The notes beneath the pieces were generated by a model. That model saw only the letters and a list, made by a program, of their open reading frames with translations, was not told the DNA's origin and did no database searches. A program made the translations under genes and the position numbers. Shown piece after piece: positions 32,332 to 42,032 of a DNA stretch of 64,000 nucleotides; the first letter of the stretch is position 1; each line of letters starts with the position of its first letter. Location: positions 3,676,501 through 3,740,500 of the forward strand of contig OX335641.1 in assembly GCA_946894095.1 (NCBI GenBank), given 5' to 3'. This stretch comes from Incurvaria masculella (lineage: Eukaryota > Arthropoda > Insecta > Lepidoptera > Incurvariidae).

Positions 32332-32905
32332 CAACGTATAATAGTATTTTTTTTCCAAAAAATTAAAACCATGCATATCGTATAATATTCACAACGAATA
32401 ATGTTATACGGTGTGCATGAATAAATTTTAAAAATAAAATCAACTCTTTGCATCATGCAGAACGTATAATATTCCTAACATGAATTCACAAAAAAAGAAA
32501 ACCATGCAGAACGTATAATATGCCAAGAAGCACTGCATAAAGCGCCCTAAAAACGATAGATTTAAGGCTGAAATTGCTACGAATCGATATTTGCTACAAT
32601 TTCGAAAGGCCACCTTACGCTAATTGAGACGGTCGAAACGTCACGTGCGAGTATACGCTTTTAAAGTATATAAATAAGGGCGCTTATCGTATTAAAAGTT
32701 TTTTGATTATATGATATGCATGGTTTTCTTTTTTTGTTAAATAAAGATCATAATATATACGTTGTAACTATACGTTATGCATGGAGAAATAAGTAATTTT
32801 ATTTTTTAAACTTCTTCATGCACTACGTAGAAAATTATTAGCCGATTATACGTTGTGCATGGTTTTAAAATGTTGTTAAAATATGACATTACGAGTATAC
32901 GATCT
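32332..32905. repeat. Inverted-repeat region with recurring CGTATAAT / TGCATGGTTTT motifs
   Basis: Left part: 'AAAACCATGCATATCGTATA', 'ACCATGCAGAACGTATAATA' and similar. Right part: the inverted forms 'ATATGATATGCATGGTTTTC', 'TATACGTTGTGCATGGTTTT' and 'ATACGTTATGCATGG'. At least seven copies of the motif face inward toward about 32600. An element with long, internally repetitive termini is one explanation. Confidence 0.6.
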
Positions 32906-33501
32906 GCATATTAGACGTTCTGCCGTTCCCCCAACTGAACATCCTAAGTTAGTGTCTGTAGATAAGCGGCACTGTTTGTTCTTCTTTTTTAATTTATGGA
33001 ATTTAGTGGAACCTCAAATCAATGAAGACGTTAATGCTATTAAAAAAAGGAAATTGAAACTTTCGTCCGGATTTTATCGATGCTTAGTGTAACGAGAACA
33101 TAATTTAAAACGTAAGTGAAAACATCGAGAAACTCTTTTGACACTTTATGGTTACTAACTCACCCGTAGAAAGCAGACTGAAAGAGCATGCGCGGACGGT
33201 GTGATGGTGTGTTGGCTTTGCTTTGTTTCGTGCGTCCATTCGACTCGACTGTCAGTCATAGGAACGCTAACTCGCTCTCCAAAATACAACTCGACAGCTT
33301 AGATCCCGTCGCAAGACATGACAGGCAATGACAAGGCGGTGTGCTCGATAATCCACGAATAAACCAGTATAGGTGTCACACGGCACACCGTAGCTATTCA
33401 TGTGGTCAAACATTATAGATTGTAGGTCAGAATGACAGGTCTGCTTCGGTTTTGTGCGAAACGGGGGTGTAACCTGCACATTGTCGACAGGTCAAATTAT
33501 C
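32906..33501. other. No gene recognised
   Basis: A 69-codon frame (32883-33092) overlaps the repeat edge and is unrecognised. Confidence 0.3.
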
Positions 33502-33610
33502 ATTATGTAAAGACGGTCCTGGCATGCCACCTAGTTCCCATGCGGTGTGTTAGGCTAATCTCTGGCGTTCAGTTTGGTATTCGCCGTCCATGCCCAGTTA
33601 CATAAAATAA
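33502..33610 (+). mobile_element. SINE 3' part (shared body)
   Basis: 'GGTCCTGGCATGCCACCTAG', 'TTCCCATGCGGTGTGTTAGG' and 'TCCATGCCCAGTTACATAAA' correspond to the last third of the body and its tail. The head is missing. Confidence 0.7.
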
Positions 33611-35059
33611 AACTCTTTCATACACGTTTTACATGTATGTGCATGTTCCAATATTAAATTGTCTGGCACCTTCACATACATTCGGACGGACACTATTACT
33701 CACAGAACCTGTTGGTAGATCCTTTATTTGTAAGTTACATGTCGAGCCCCTCTTAATTAAGGGCCTGGCATACGACATACTACATACAGACTATTGGACA
33801 TGATTAGAGGACCCTGGAAAAAAGGTACCCTGCCCATTCAGAGCAACACGTTTAGCATGTATTGAATTGTTGGGAATTAATAATTTTCAATTAACTTCGA
33901 AAAACCTCCATATCATAATTGCATGTTCTAATCGTCAGCTGCCAAACCAAATATTATAGTAATGTACCGCGTAAACTTAAAAAATTGTGATAACCTTGAT
34001 TTAACATCGATATAACCGAAAAGCTTCCGAAATATGTCACCCAAGTGATGATTGCGTCACTCGAACATCTTGGGGATCAGTGCCTCCGAACAGGTGCAGG
34101 GGATGTACATACAGCAATACAGTACCACTACAGCGGACATTAAACGGGTACCAACCAATAATTTTCCTTGTTTCCTCCAAAGGACTATTGGTCACTCAAA
34201 CATTTAACGCGTATGTATCAAACTGCGTGCAGATCAAAATAGGACTCTGAGATTCGGAAATATCATCGTTAACCAACGATTAATAATGACACGGCTATAA
34301 AGGAAGGAGCCCAGACTGGCGATAGGCAATTTGCCGCTAATGATTGGCAGCAAATTAGCCTGCGTGCGGGGCGGTGCGGGCGGTGCGGGGCGGCCGCCAC
34401 GGCAAATTGTGCCGTCCTCGTTGTTCAGTCATACCTAGAATATCTCGATCCGCGCCGTGTCAACGGTCCGGCCGAACCTACGGCCGCCTCCGCCTCCTCG
34501 GCCGCTCCGCACAGGCGGGCACTGCCCGACCGGATAATTATCATTGTCTTTAGATATTCGGATTCGATTCGGAGAGACGAGCACGGCGACGCTGTCTTCT
34601 CTGACGCCGCGCCGCGCCGTCATCGTCGTCTGTGATTCGCATTGTGGGAGTCAACCACAGAGGAGGGACCTCCCTCCCGGGTAGGACCATCCGAATACGT
34701 AGGATGCATTAAATTTCTAAAATCATTCATTTTATTCGGGATTAAGCCTGCCACCAATCAAGGATGGGTGGGTGCATACAGGTTTTTGTGGCCATGACCT
34801 TAGCCAACCATTTACAATTTCACAAAAAAAACGATAAATATCTTCAATGTCATTTACAGCAATAAATTATAAGCGAACTTTATTTTTAGGTACAAGTAAT
34901 TTGCCCTTACCTTATCCGGTGTAAGCGCTGACACATCGGGACACTGAAAAAAAGGTATTTATTGTTAAGGCGGATATCGTGGTTCAATAAAAGAAATTGT
35001 CCGAAATTAAATAAAAGAATTATGGCTCTGAAGTCTGAGCCAGGAAATTTGCCCTACCG
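33611..35059. other. No gene; CpG-rich island 34330-34640
   Basis: The island has G/C-rich runs such as 'GCGGGCGGTGCGGGGCGG' next to homeodomain-like ATTA/TAAT sites (GATAATTATC). No open frame with conserved content. It could be a regulatory region. Confidence 0.35.
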
Positions 35060-35195
35060 CGACTAAAGAAGTTTCACTTAAAAAACTTTATAAATGTACT
35101 GCAAGGCTGGACCCGAACCAACAAAACACTATTAGGAGTATTCCGTCTACCAATCCCATCACCTGCCCTATGCCCATAATTTGGAATTATCCTAC
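35060..35195 (-). mobile_element. Diverged copy of the tRNA-Leu-like repeat
   Basis: On the minus strand it matches the core of 46226-46492 in order: 'GGACTGTAGGATAATTCCAA', 'ATTATGGGCA', the tRNA-like part, then 'CCTTGCAGTACATTTATAAA'. The outer inverted arms seen at 46226 are not recognisable here. Confidence 0.7.
35099..35168 (-). other. tRNA-Leu-like sequence, diverged (70 nt)
   Basis: Minus strand: D-arm GATGGGATTGGTAGACG, anticodon arm ATACT/AGTGT around a 6-nt loop, T-arm GTTGG-TTCGGGT-CCAGC. The acceptor (GGGCAGG with CTTGCAG) pairs at its five inner positions. It keeps the bacterial-type 'ATTGGTAGACG' D-loop. Probably not a working tRNA, because of the short anticodon loop and mismatched acceptor. 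Confidence 0.65.
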
Positions 35196-35910
35196 AGTCC
35201 CTTGTGGCGTAATCAACGCCTGATACTACCACATAAAAACATTGCAGCATATTCATAAACTAGATAATTTTACACCCTAATTTCTTTAGAGATGACCACA
35301 GATGGAGCACTGAAGTCTTGATGTGGAGACCCTACACAGGGAAAAGAACCGCCGGCAAACCGCCAGCACGTTGTTGTACCTCCTTTCAAAATTTAAAGAG
35401 AATCAGTTGAGAAATGCGTGAGGAAAACAAAAAACAACCGGACGGACATACCACATTTGAACCTTTTTCATAATTACTCCGTCATTTTTAAAACATTTAA
35501 AAAACTGGCTCGACTAAAAAAATCTATAAAAATATCGAACCTGCTTACAAAAATTTAAGCGAATTCGTTGAGAAATGCGAACTGTAGAGAACGGCCGGAT
35601 ATACGAAAGCATTTTTGCCCAATCTTGAAATGGAGACCGTCGCTACGTGGTTACTACGAAATAAAAATAAATTTCTAAACCCTTGAGCTGGTGAATTCTT
35701 CAGATTATAACGAGCTTTCATAAAATCCAACATCTGATTGTACCTTGCGAACCGCTTACCCGATTTCGATGCGGTTTGTATCTGAATATAGCTTGGTATT
35801 TCCTATCTCGTATAGGCTTTCCATCAAGCTAAATTCCCCGAAAAAAAACCCGGCGACTCAAGTCAAACGAATTGTCCGAATATTGCTACCGTGACTTCTT
35901 TTTTATTATT
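35196..35910. other. No gene seen
   Basis: AT-rich sequence with no recognisable frame. The phrases 'AGAGAATCAGTTGAGAAATG' and 'AGCGAATTCGTTGAGAAATG' recur about 165 bp apart, hinting at an old duplication. Confidence 0.3.
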
Positions 35911-36202
35911 GTTCCGTACCCAAAGGGTGAAAACGGAACCCTATTACTAAGCCTCCGTCCGTCCGTCCGTCCGTCCGTCCGTCTGTCACAGGGCTGTATC
36001 TGAGTAACCGTAACAGATAGATAGCTGAAATGTTCACAGAGTGTGTATTTATTTTGCCGCTATAACAACAAATAGGTAAGATTAAAAAAATATTAAAATT
36101 AAAGAAAGAAGAAAGCCCCCATACAAAAAACCTGTTTTTTTTTGGTACGATAGTACGGAACCCTTCGTGTGCGAGTCCGACTTGCACTTGGCCGGTTTTT
36201 TA
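35911..36202 (+). repeat. 'TTCCGTACCC' repeat, copy 3, complete
   Basis: Starts 'GTTCCGTACCCAAAGGGTGA', has an expanded run of seven GTCC-type units near 35956-35985, and ends 'GAGTCCGACTTGCACTTGGC' then 'CGGTTTTTT'. Non-coding. Confidence 0.8.
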
Positions 36203-36257
36203 TTTGCTAGGTTCAGGTTCAGTTTTATGGCTAATTTTTTTTTACTTCATATTATTA

Positions 36258-36445
36258 TGGACAGGAAAACGGAGTGTGGGAACCGTTTCCCCACCTGGCG
36301 GGTGGGGACCACCCGCCAGGTGGGACGACGACATCAAGTGCGTCGGCGGAAAGCAGTGGTTCCGTACCGGTCAGGGCCGGGAGGACTGGAGAAAAATTGG
36401 AGAGGCGTATGTCTAGCAGTGGACACAAACACGCTGACTAACTGA
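36258..36445 (+). pseudogene. RTE-like 3' tail fragment with a fold-back scar
   Basis: The frame 'GKRSVG' is interrupted, then resumes 'RWDDDIKCVGGKQWFRTGQG', 'REDWRKIGEAYV' and a stop, matching the C-terminus of 31465-32331. At about 36290-36325 the sequence 'CCCACCTGGCGGGTGG' is immediately followed by its own inverse, a 16-bp inverted duplication that breaks the frame. Confidence 0.82.
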
Positions 36446-36641
36446 CATAGTATTATATCAGAAAAATAAGATTACAATGTATCAATCCTGATGTCCCTAC
36501 CCTCAAATCAATGATAAAACTGTATACGATATACCGCCTTGCCACGGCACGTCGCGCTCCGCCCTCTCGAACAGGAAATTGGGACATTGAACAAGGGAAT
36601 AGGGGGTTTCCATACAAACTAATCAAACTAATCACGGCACA
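36446..36641. other. Short spacer, nothing recognised
   Basis: Sequence between the RTE tail and the TTAA-flanked MITE; no feature seen. Confidence 0.3.
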
Positions 36642-36645
36642 TTAA

Positions 36646-37116
36646 AGCGCTAGGACTAGCCAACTACTCGCGCCATACAAATGCACTTTATAACAAATGT
36701 AATAATATGTAGTGAAACGCTTCAGCAAATCCAAATAGAACTCCAGACTGATAATGGATTGTTAATATTTTCTTATTCCATCATTTATTTAAATAATAAT
36801 AAAAATAAAAAAGTTGATTTTTCTCATTAGAAATCTGAAAGTAATTCGATTTCTAGATATAAGCAAAAACAGCATATATGCATAAACAAAAAATTCCATT
36901 TGCTTTTAGATTTCTACATTTAGTCAAAAAAGTTCGGAAATGGACACCGTTTCCGCAATGTATTTTGTATAGAAAAAGGAAACATACATTAACGAAAATA
37001 ATTCAATTCCTAGACAAGGAATCATATATTGTAAGAATGACACTTATAATCGTCAGACTTAGTTAGTTAACTTGGGGTGCCTCGTCTAACTTTGCGATTT
37101 GGCTAGTACCAGGCCC
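36646..37116. mobile_element. TTAA-flanked MITE (family 2), copy 2
   Basis: Exactly 471 bp, like copy 1 at 6119-6589, between TTAA at 36642-36645 and 37117-37120. Ends AGCGCTAGGACTAGCCAA and TTGGCTAGTACCAGGCCC. Only scattered substitutions separate the two copies. Confidence 0.85.
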
Positions 37117-37120
37117 TTAA

Positions 37121-37689
37121 ATAAGTAAAACCTAGAATGCCTCATCGGCTCTCATAAGATTTGACGCATTTAAGCACAAGTGATTAATAGGTATCTCGCT
37201 ACGTCCGACACTTGTTTCACGGAACCACAGAGGCAGTTATGAAGACTTCGGTCAGGCGGTAACGGGCGGGTAGACAGGCTAACAGACCAAACGAGAGTCG
37301 GTCGCGGCAGTGCACCGCTGACCACTCCTGGGAACCGATCTAATTAACCTCCCGCAACCAGATGTCTTCACTAATTGTGCAACGCAACCTCTGCTCGCGA
37401 CTAACCGTTCGGTGGGATTCCTACGCAATGCCATCTACGTGGGGAAATCGCTTGGACTTAGGAATGAGGTCGACTCCCAATACTTTGCTCGTCACATAAT
37501 TTATTCGTTTTTTCTGCTCCATTAGGTGTACATATACTTTTGGATATGTCACTTTAGCATAGATCAGTAGGTTAGCCGCGGTCGCGGTTTGGACGAGTGA
37601 CCGCTCGAACGTTATGGCTAGCCGCGTTTCGGACTGCACGTAAACCACTCGGTTGTTGAGTTAATCCCCCAAAAAAAAAAATATGGTAG
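37121..37689. other. No gene recognised
   Basis: A moderately GC-rich block at about 37230-37400 has no open frame of note. A 75-codon minus-strand frame at 37421-37648 is unrecognised. Confidence 0.3.
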
Positions 37690-37836
37690 GGGAAATCAAA
37701 AAAGTATGTGTTTTTATCCAGTTAGATGTAACCTTGCAATATAAGAAAGGTCTTACCATAAGCCTTACCATATGTCGTGTGTTAAGCTAATATTGTGACA
37801 TTAGGTGAGGTGATAGTTATCCATGCCCAGTACCAT
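37690..37836 (+). mobile_element. SINE 3' half (shared body)
   Basis: 'TGTGTTTTTATCCAGTTAGA', 'TGTAACCTTGCAATATAAGA', 'AAGGTCTTACCATAAGCC' and 'GTTATCCATGCCCAGTA' follow the body order. Confidence 0.65.
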
Positions 37837-37949
37837 CAAGCGAGTGTTTTCAATCTGGGAGTCTTTAAACGTGTTTAGCTGTTCCGAACACGTAGGTCCC
37901 TCGAGGATCGTGTAAGAAAAGACAGGAGTGGCGACCGAAATTCCTCCGT

Positions 37950-38062
37950 CAAGCAGCAGCACAGCCACGTTTTAGTGATAATACACTGACTGTAGCGCTA
38001 GCCAGTCAGCTAGTTTGTACTTATTATCACTAAAATGTGACTACGCTGCCGCTACACGGATG
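37950..38062. repeat. Hairpin-forming inverted repeat
   Basis: 'CACGTTTTAGTGATAATA' pairs with 'TATTATCACTAAAATGTG', and inside it 'GACTG..GCGCTAG..CAGTC' forms a second short stem. It resembles a very small foldback element. Confidence 0.6.
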
Positions 38063-38655
38063 ACTTTCAGTCGCGACTCCCGTATTTCCTCTCTCGATGC
38101 TCGGCATAGACGTTAACACTAACTTCTTATAAAAGGGTTTAGGCAGTGTCGAGGTATCGCACGTATCCCGGCGGCGGCGGCGGCTGACCGGTGCCGCATG
38201 GAGCGAGCGACCGCTCGACATTTATGAAAATCGGCACAATGTTATCGTCTTATCTGATTACATGTTGACGCATCTAGGCCTACTTCTAACAGGCTGCCTC
38301 TTGTGAACATATCTGATAAATCACTATCATTGTAAAAGGGTAATGTGCGTACATATTGGTACTAACTAGCAAATAATAGACCCAAAGGTATGTAGAGAAC
38401 ATGGATTAAGAAATATAATCAGAATTTGTCTTTTTTTAAATTTATTTATTAGGTTTGTCGACAGTGACTCATTTCTTACAAGGTAATAACAAAATTTAGA
38501 AATAAAAAAAATAAAACTGAAACTTTCACCAATAATGGACAAACACAAAATAGTAATTAACATTTCCTTAAGTCTAACCATAGGGCACTAACTTAATTCT
38601 CACAAGAATAAAAAATAATAAATCATTGAACATAAACACGCTACAAACAAACAAA
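38063..38655. other. No gene; T-rich stretch from 38430
   Basis: From about 38430 the strand has 'TTTTTTTAAATTTATTTATT' and sequence like a non-LTR 3' UTR read on the minus strand. No RT frame is attached. Confidence 0.3.
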
Positions 38656-39272
38656 ATTGTCATCAATGATCGCATGTCATTTTAAAATAATTCTAATTCT
38701 AAGGTTCTTGGTTTTTTTTGGCAGGCACGCCATCACCCAAATTCGTGGGTAGCAGCAACAAAAAAAACCGGCCGTGTGCCATTCAGACTCTCACTAAGCC
38801 CCGGTTGCACGAAGAGACGGCTGAGTTAATCAATGTTCAAATGCGTCAAATCACTTTAGGGCCGAGTGCACGAAAGGACAAACAATCCAAATCAACGTCA
38901 AAGTATGATCAAACACGTCACTTTGTGTGAACAGTATGGAAGGAACTCTATGCGGATCACTAAAAGTGACGTGTTTGAACATTGATTAACTCAGCCGTCT
39001 CTTCGTGCAACCGGGGCTTAGTGAGAGTCTGAATGGCACACGGCCGGTTTTTTTTGTTGCTGCTACCCACGAATTTGGGTGATGGCGTGCCTGCCAAAAA
39101 AACCAAGAACCTTAGAATTCGAATTATTTTAAAATGACATGCGATCATTAATGACAATTTCGTTTGAAAATGATCCGCATAGAGTTTCTTCCATACTGTC
39201 CACACAAAGTGTCGTGTTTGATCATACTTTGACGTTGATTTTGATTTTCTGTCCTATCGTGCACTCGGCCCT
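38656..39272. mobile_element. Large palindrome built on a Tourist-like MITE inside a 'TTCCGTACCC' repeat
   Basis: Arms of about 200 bp (38656-38857 and about 38950-39163) are near-perfect inverse copies. Order: flank with 'GGCAGGCACGCCATCACCCA', repeat end 'ACCGGCCGTGTGCCATTCAG', left third of the MITE (38798-38857), a complete inverted MITE (38858-39016), inverted flank, then the missing right part of the first MITE (39169-39272). So one MITE was split by an inverted copy of itself plus its left flank. Confidence 0.82.
38858..39016 (-). mobile_element. Tourist/Harbinger-like MITE, inverted copy inside the palindrome
   Basis: Matches 29690-29850 in inverse orientation: 'AGGGCCGAGTGCACGAAAGG' to 'CGTCTCTTCGTGCAACCGGG'. 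Includes 'AGTATGATCAAACACGTCAC'. Confidence 0.8.
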
Positions 39273-39278
39273 GAGAGT

Positions 39279-39330
39279 TAACATCGTACAAGATTTGACA
39301 CAGAAAATCACGATTCTTGTATGAGGGCTA
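39279..39330 (-). repeat. Remainder of the 'TTCCGTACCC' repeat split by the MITE
   Basis: 'ACATCGTACAAGATTTGACA' then 'CAGAAAATCACG' matches 30358-30395 of copy 2, the part directly following the point where the MITE sits. Confidence 0.6.
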
Positions 39331-40023
39331 AAGAGATTTTGTCAGTCCACTCCTTTCCCAGAATCCTCCCCCTCTACTTTTGTTAATCCTTCAGTCTTAC
39401 TTACTCCTAATTATTACATTCTCAATCATCAAGAATAATATCAATTCCGGCTTTAAATCATCATAAACTGACCGTTAATAGTTGTTTAAGAAACTGGCTG
39501 TATGACCTTTTCTAGCTAATTCGAAATTATCATTGAAATCCTGGATCCGATTTACGATGGTAATTATTGCGGGTTCTTGGAGTAGTCTCCATTTGTAAAT
39601 TAAAATAATCTACAAATTATAACCATTCCGTAATCCATTTAATATTTTCGGGTTCGTGAAGTACCATTGAACCTTAATTCCGGACGTGTGGAAGAAATGG
39701 CATTGCATTCCACTTTGGAGCCGGAATGACCCAGCGCCGCTTCATACTGACTCGGCGCCTGCAACTAATCAGTTGTTTTCCGTCGGCACGGGCTGCATCG
39801 TTAGTCCCTTCCGCCGGAATCGTTCCAAATTAGCGGCGAGAGAAACCAAAGATTCCTGCCCCGCGTCACCTCCCGATAAAACTTCATCTTGTGCGGACGC
39901 GCTCGCGCGGAATCTAGCCGAGAGAGGAGGCAAAATTAATAAAACACTAAAAGGATCTCCTAAATATACACCGCGCGTCCTGGCGCCGAGCCAGCGCGGG
40001 CGCGCCACTTCCCTCTCTAGAAT
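39331..40023. other. No gene; GC-rich block 39690-40020
   Basis: A 126-codon frame at 39686-40066 covers this block and runs into the foldback element. Its translation is low-complexity and unrecognised, so I do not call it. Confidence 0.35.
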
Positions 40024-40566
40024 AGGAGGTCGCGACAAAAATGGTAACGATAACGTAAATGGCTGAAACTGGGTTCACAGGATAAAGACCAACCCTCTGA
40101 AGCTAATATTGTCAGTCTGCCAGCGCCAAGTGGTTGCGTTACGGGTATAAGACGACTGAAAAAGTTGTTATGATGACTTAACATATATGTGATAAGCTAA
40201 AAGGCTGCAAATAACGAGGCATGAAAGTATCAGCACATACTTGCTTAGCAATACCAAAACTGTACAAATCTTTGGTTGCATATCGTAGTTATAGACCATT
40301 TAGGTTACAGACATAAGTTTACTTGTCTTTAAGCATTTAATTAAAAAATCCGACTGGTTATTGTTGTATAATTAATAGGTATCAACATTTCTAGACAATC
40401 AGTATATTCATCAGCAGGTACATACCAACATCTATTTTATATAGCCAATTAAGATAACGCAACCACTTGGCGCAGGCAGACCGACCGCATCAGAGGGTTG
40501 GTCTCCAACACGTGAACCCAGATTCAGCCATTTACCTTATCGTGACCAAAAATGTCGTGACCTCCC
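40024..40566. mobile_element. Long-TIR foldback element, copy B (uninterrupted)
   Basis: About 543 bp. Arms 'GGAGGTCGCGACAAAAATGG..AACGTAAATGGCTGAAACTG' and the inverse at 40457-40566. The filler contains 'GGTTATTGTTGTATAATTAA' and 'TTCATCAGCAGGTACATACC', shared with copy A. It represents the state before the nested MITE entered copy A. Confidence 0.8.
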
Positions 40567-41010
40567 GGAATACTCGGAGCTCTCGATAGGGCGCGGAATT
40601 CTTTCGCTATATGAGTCTCGATGATAATTTGCGGCGCGAAGATAATATACAGGCGAGACGTTTGTCGGACATCTGTCGGGCAAGTAGTCTGAACATTGTA
40701 TAGGCAGTACTGACCGCGTCTAAAAGAAATTAAGTTATAAGGGTCAGATGTTCAAATAAATCAATTATAACTTCGAACCCTTATAACTTTATTCGGGCTG
40801 AGTTACGGCATAAACATATCGTAATAAATTTTGTTTGTAACAATATTCTTAACAAAAACGACTAAGTTCGGTTGAAGGCCGCGCAAACGAAAAAAAACCT
40901 TGATAAAAAGGCACCAATTTCAGGCAAGGTCCTTTATGTCAAAAGTGAGTTATATATTAGACACGGCATCACAATTGTGAATGATGCCCAAGCGCTGAAT
41001 AAGGAAGTCC
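40567..41010. other. No gene recognised
   Basis: AT-rich with a short self-complementary phrase 'ACTTCGAACCCTTATAACTT' near 40770. No further feature. Confidence 0.3.
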
Positions 41011-41160
41011 TTTTTTATGTAACTGCACATGGATGGCTAATATCAGACCTACTGGCAATAAGGTCCATGTACCACATGGCAGGGCCACGGGCTGCATTAA
41101 ACTGAATGAAAAATACGGACAATTTTCATTGCAGCTTTGACCATCGTTCAACCCGGGCGT
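41011..41160 (-). mobile_element. SINE 3' half (shared body), minus strand
   Basis: T-run then 'ATGTAACTGCACATGGATGG', 'CTAATATCAGACC', 'TTTTCATTGCAGCTTTGACC' and 'ATCGTTCAACCCGGGCG'. The 5' part is missing. Confidence 0.7.
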
Positions 41161-41934
41161 ATAGAACATAATAGAAACACTTTAATACTCAATTTTACAT
41201 GTTACTAACAGAAAAGAACGAAAACATTTGTTAACCGTGCAGAGCTGCACAAATGCGGACATATCACTTGGAATGATATCTTCCAGTCAACCTTGGGGTA
41301 AGAGTGAAAAATGTAATAGAATGTGTGCATTGCGAGGAACAAGATATACATGTGCTCATAATAATTTTCTCGACGCAAATATTCCCGATTCCTAAGCACG
41401 GAATTCCAAGAATAGACCACTACATCGAATGATAGAACCTTTCAGTAATGGACTGCGACAGTATAGGGTTGCCATCCGCAATTCTATTATTAAATCACAC
41501 ACGAATATGGATTGCAAACGTTGCGCGTGTCATAAATAAAGCGGGTGAATTTATTGCAACGGCGGACGACGGCAGGCGAGGGCCGAGATGTACGCGTCAA
41601 TAATTTACTTATAATTGATAGAACGCAAGTATCGGCGGGCTTTCACTTCATTTCCCTCGAATGTCCAGTGCCTGCCTCCACGGAGCAGACAACCTGCCTC
41701 CCAACACGAACGCTGTACACATTTTAATGCCGCGGCACTTACCGGTTTGTGTGAAAATTAATTCGTAAATTTGGAAAATGCAAACAGGATGGTGAAAATT
41801 TACGAGTAACGACACATAATATATTATATAAGCTGAATTTTTCAAGTGGGCCTTCAAAGAAGTTGTGAAGAACACTCAAAGGAGCCATTAGGCCGATTTT
41901 GATAAAAGCTAAAACTGCATTATTCTATTTTTGA
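41161..41934. other. No gene; a 'CTAGGGTTGCCA'-type end at about 41463
   Basis: 'TAGGGTTGCCATCCGCAATT' equals the terminus of the MITE 43493-43900, but no second end is found nearby. Confidence 0.35.
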
Positions 41935-42032
41935 AATAATATTTTTATCTAGTCGGGAATCGAACCCGCTGGTAGGGGTATTTAGGGGTAGGGAACCGTT
42001 AGGCCTTGGAAGACGATTTCGCTAGTTTAATG
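41935..42032 (-). mobile_element. tRNA-headed SINE fragment (third type)
   Basis: On the minus strand, GGCCTAACGG (A-box-like) is followed about 35 nt later by GCGGGTTCGATTCCCGACTA, a perfect T-arm/B box, then 'GATAAAAATATTATTTCAAA'. It lacks the rest of a tRNA cloverleaf, so it is a SINE head rather than a tRNA gene. Confidence 0.6.

Noticed and set aside
39686..40066. 126-codon frame in a GC-rich block
   Set aside because: Ends inside the foldback element 40024-40566 and shows no recognisable motif.
41935..42032. A tRNA gene around the perfect T-arm GGTTCGATTCC
   Set aside because: No acceptor or anticodon stem can be built around it. The downstream AT-rich sequence fits a SINE body.
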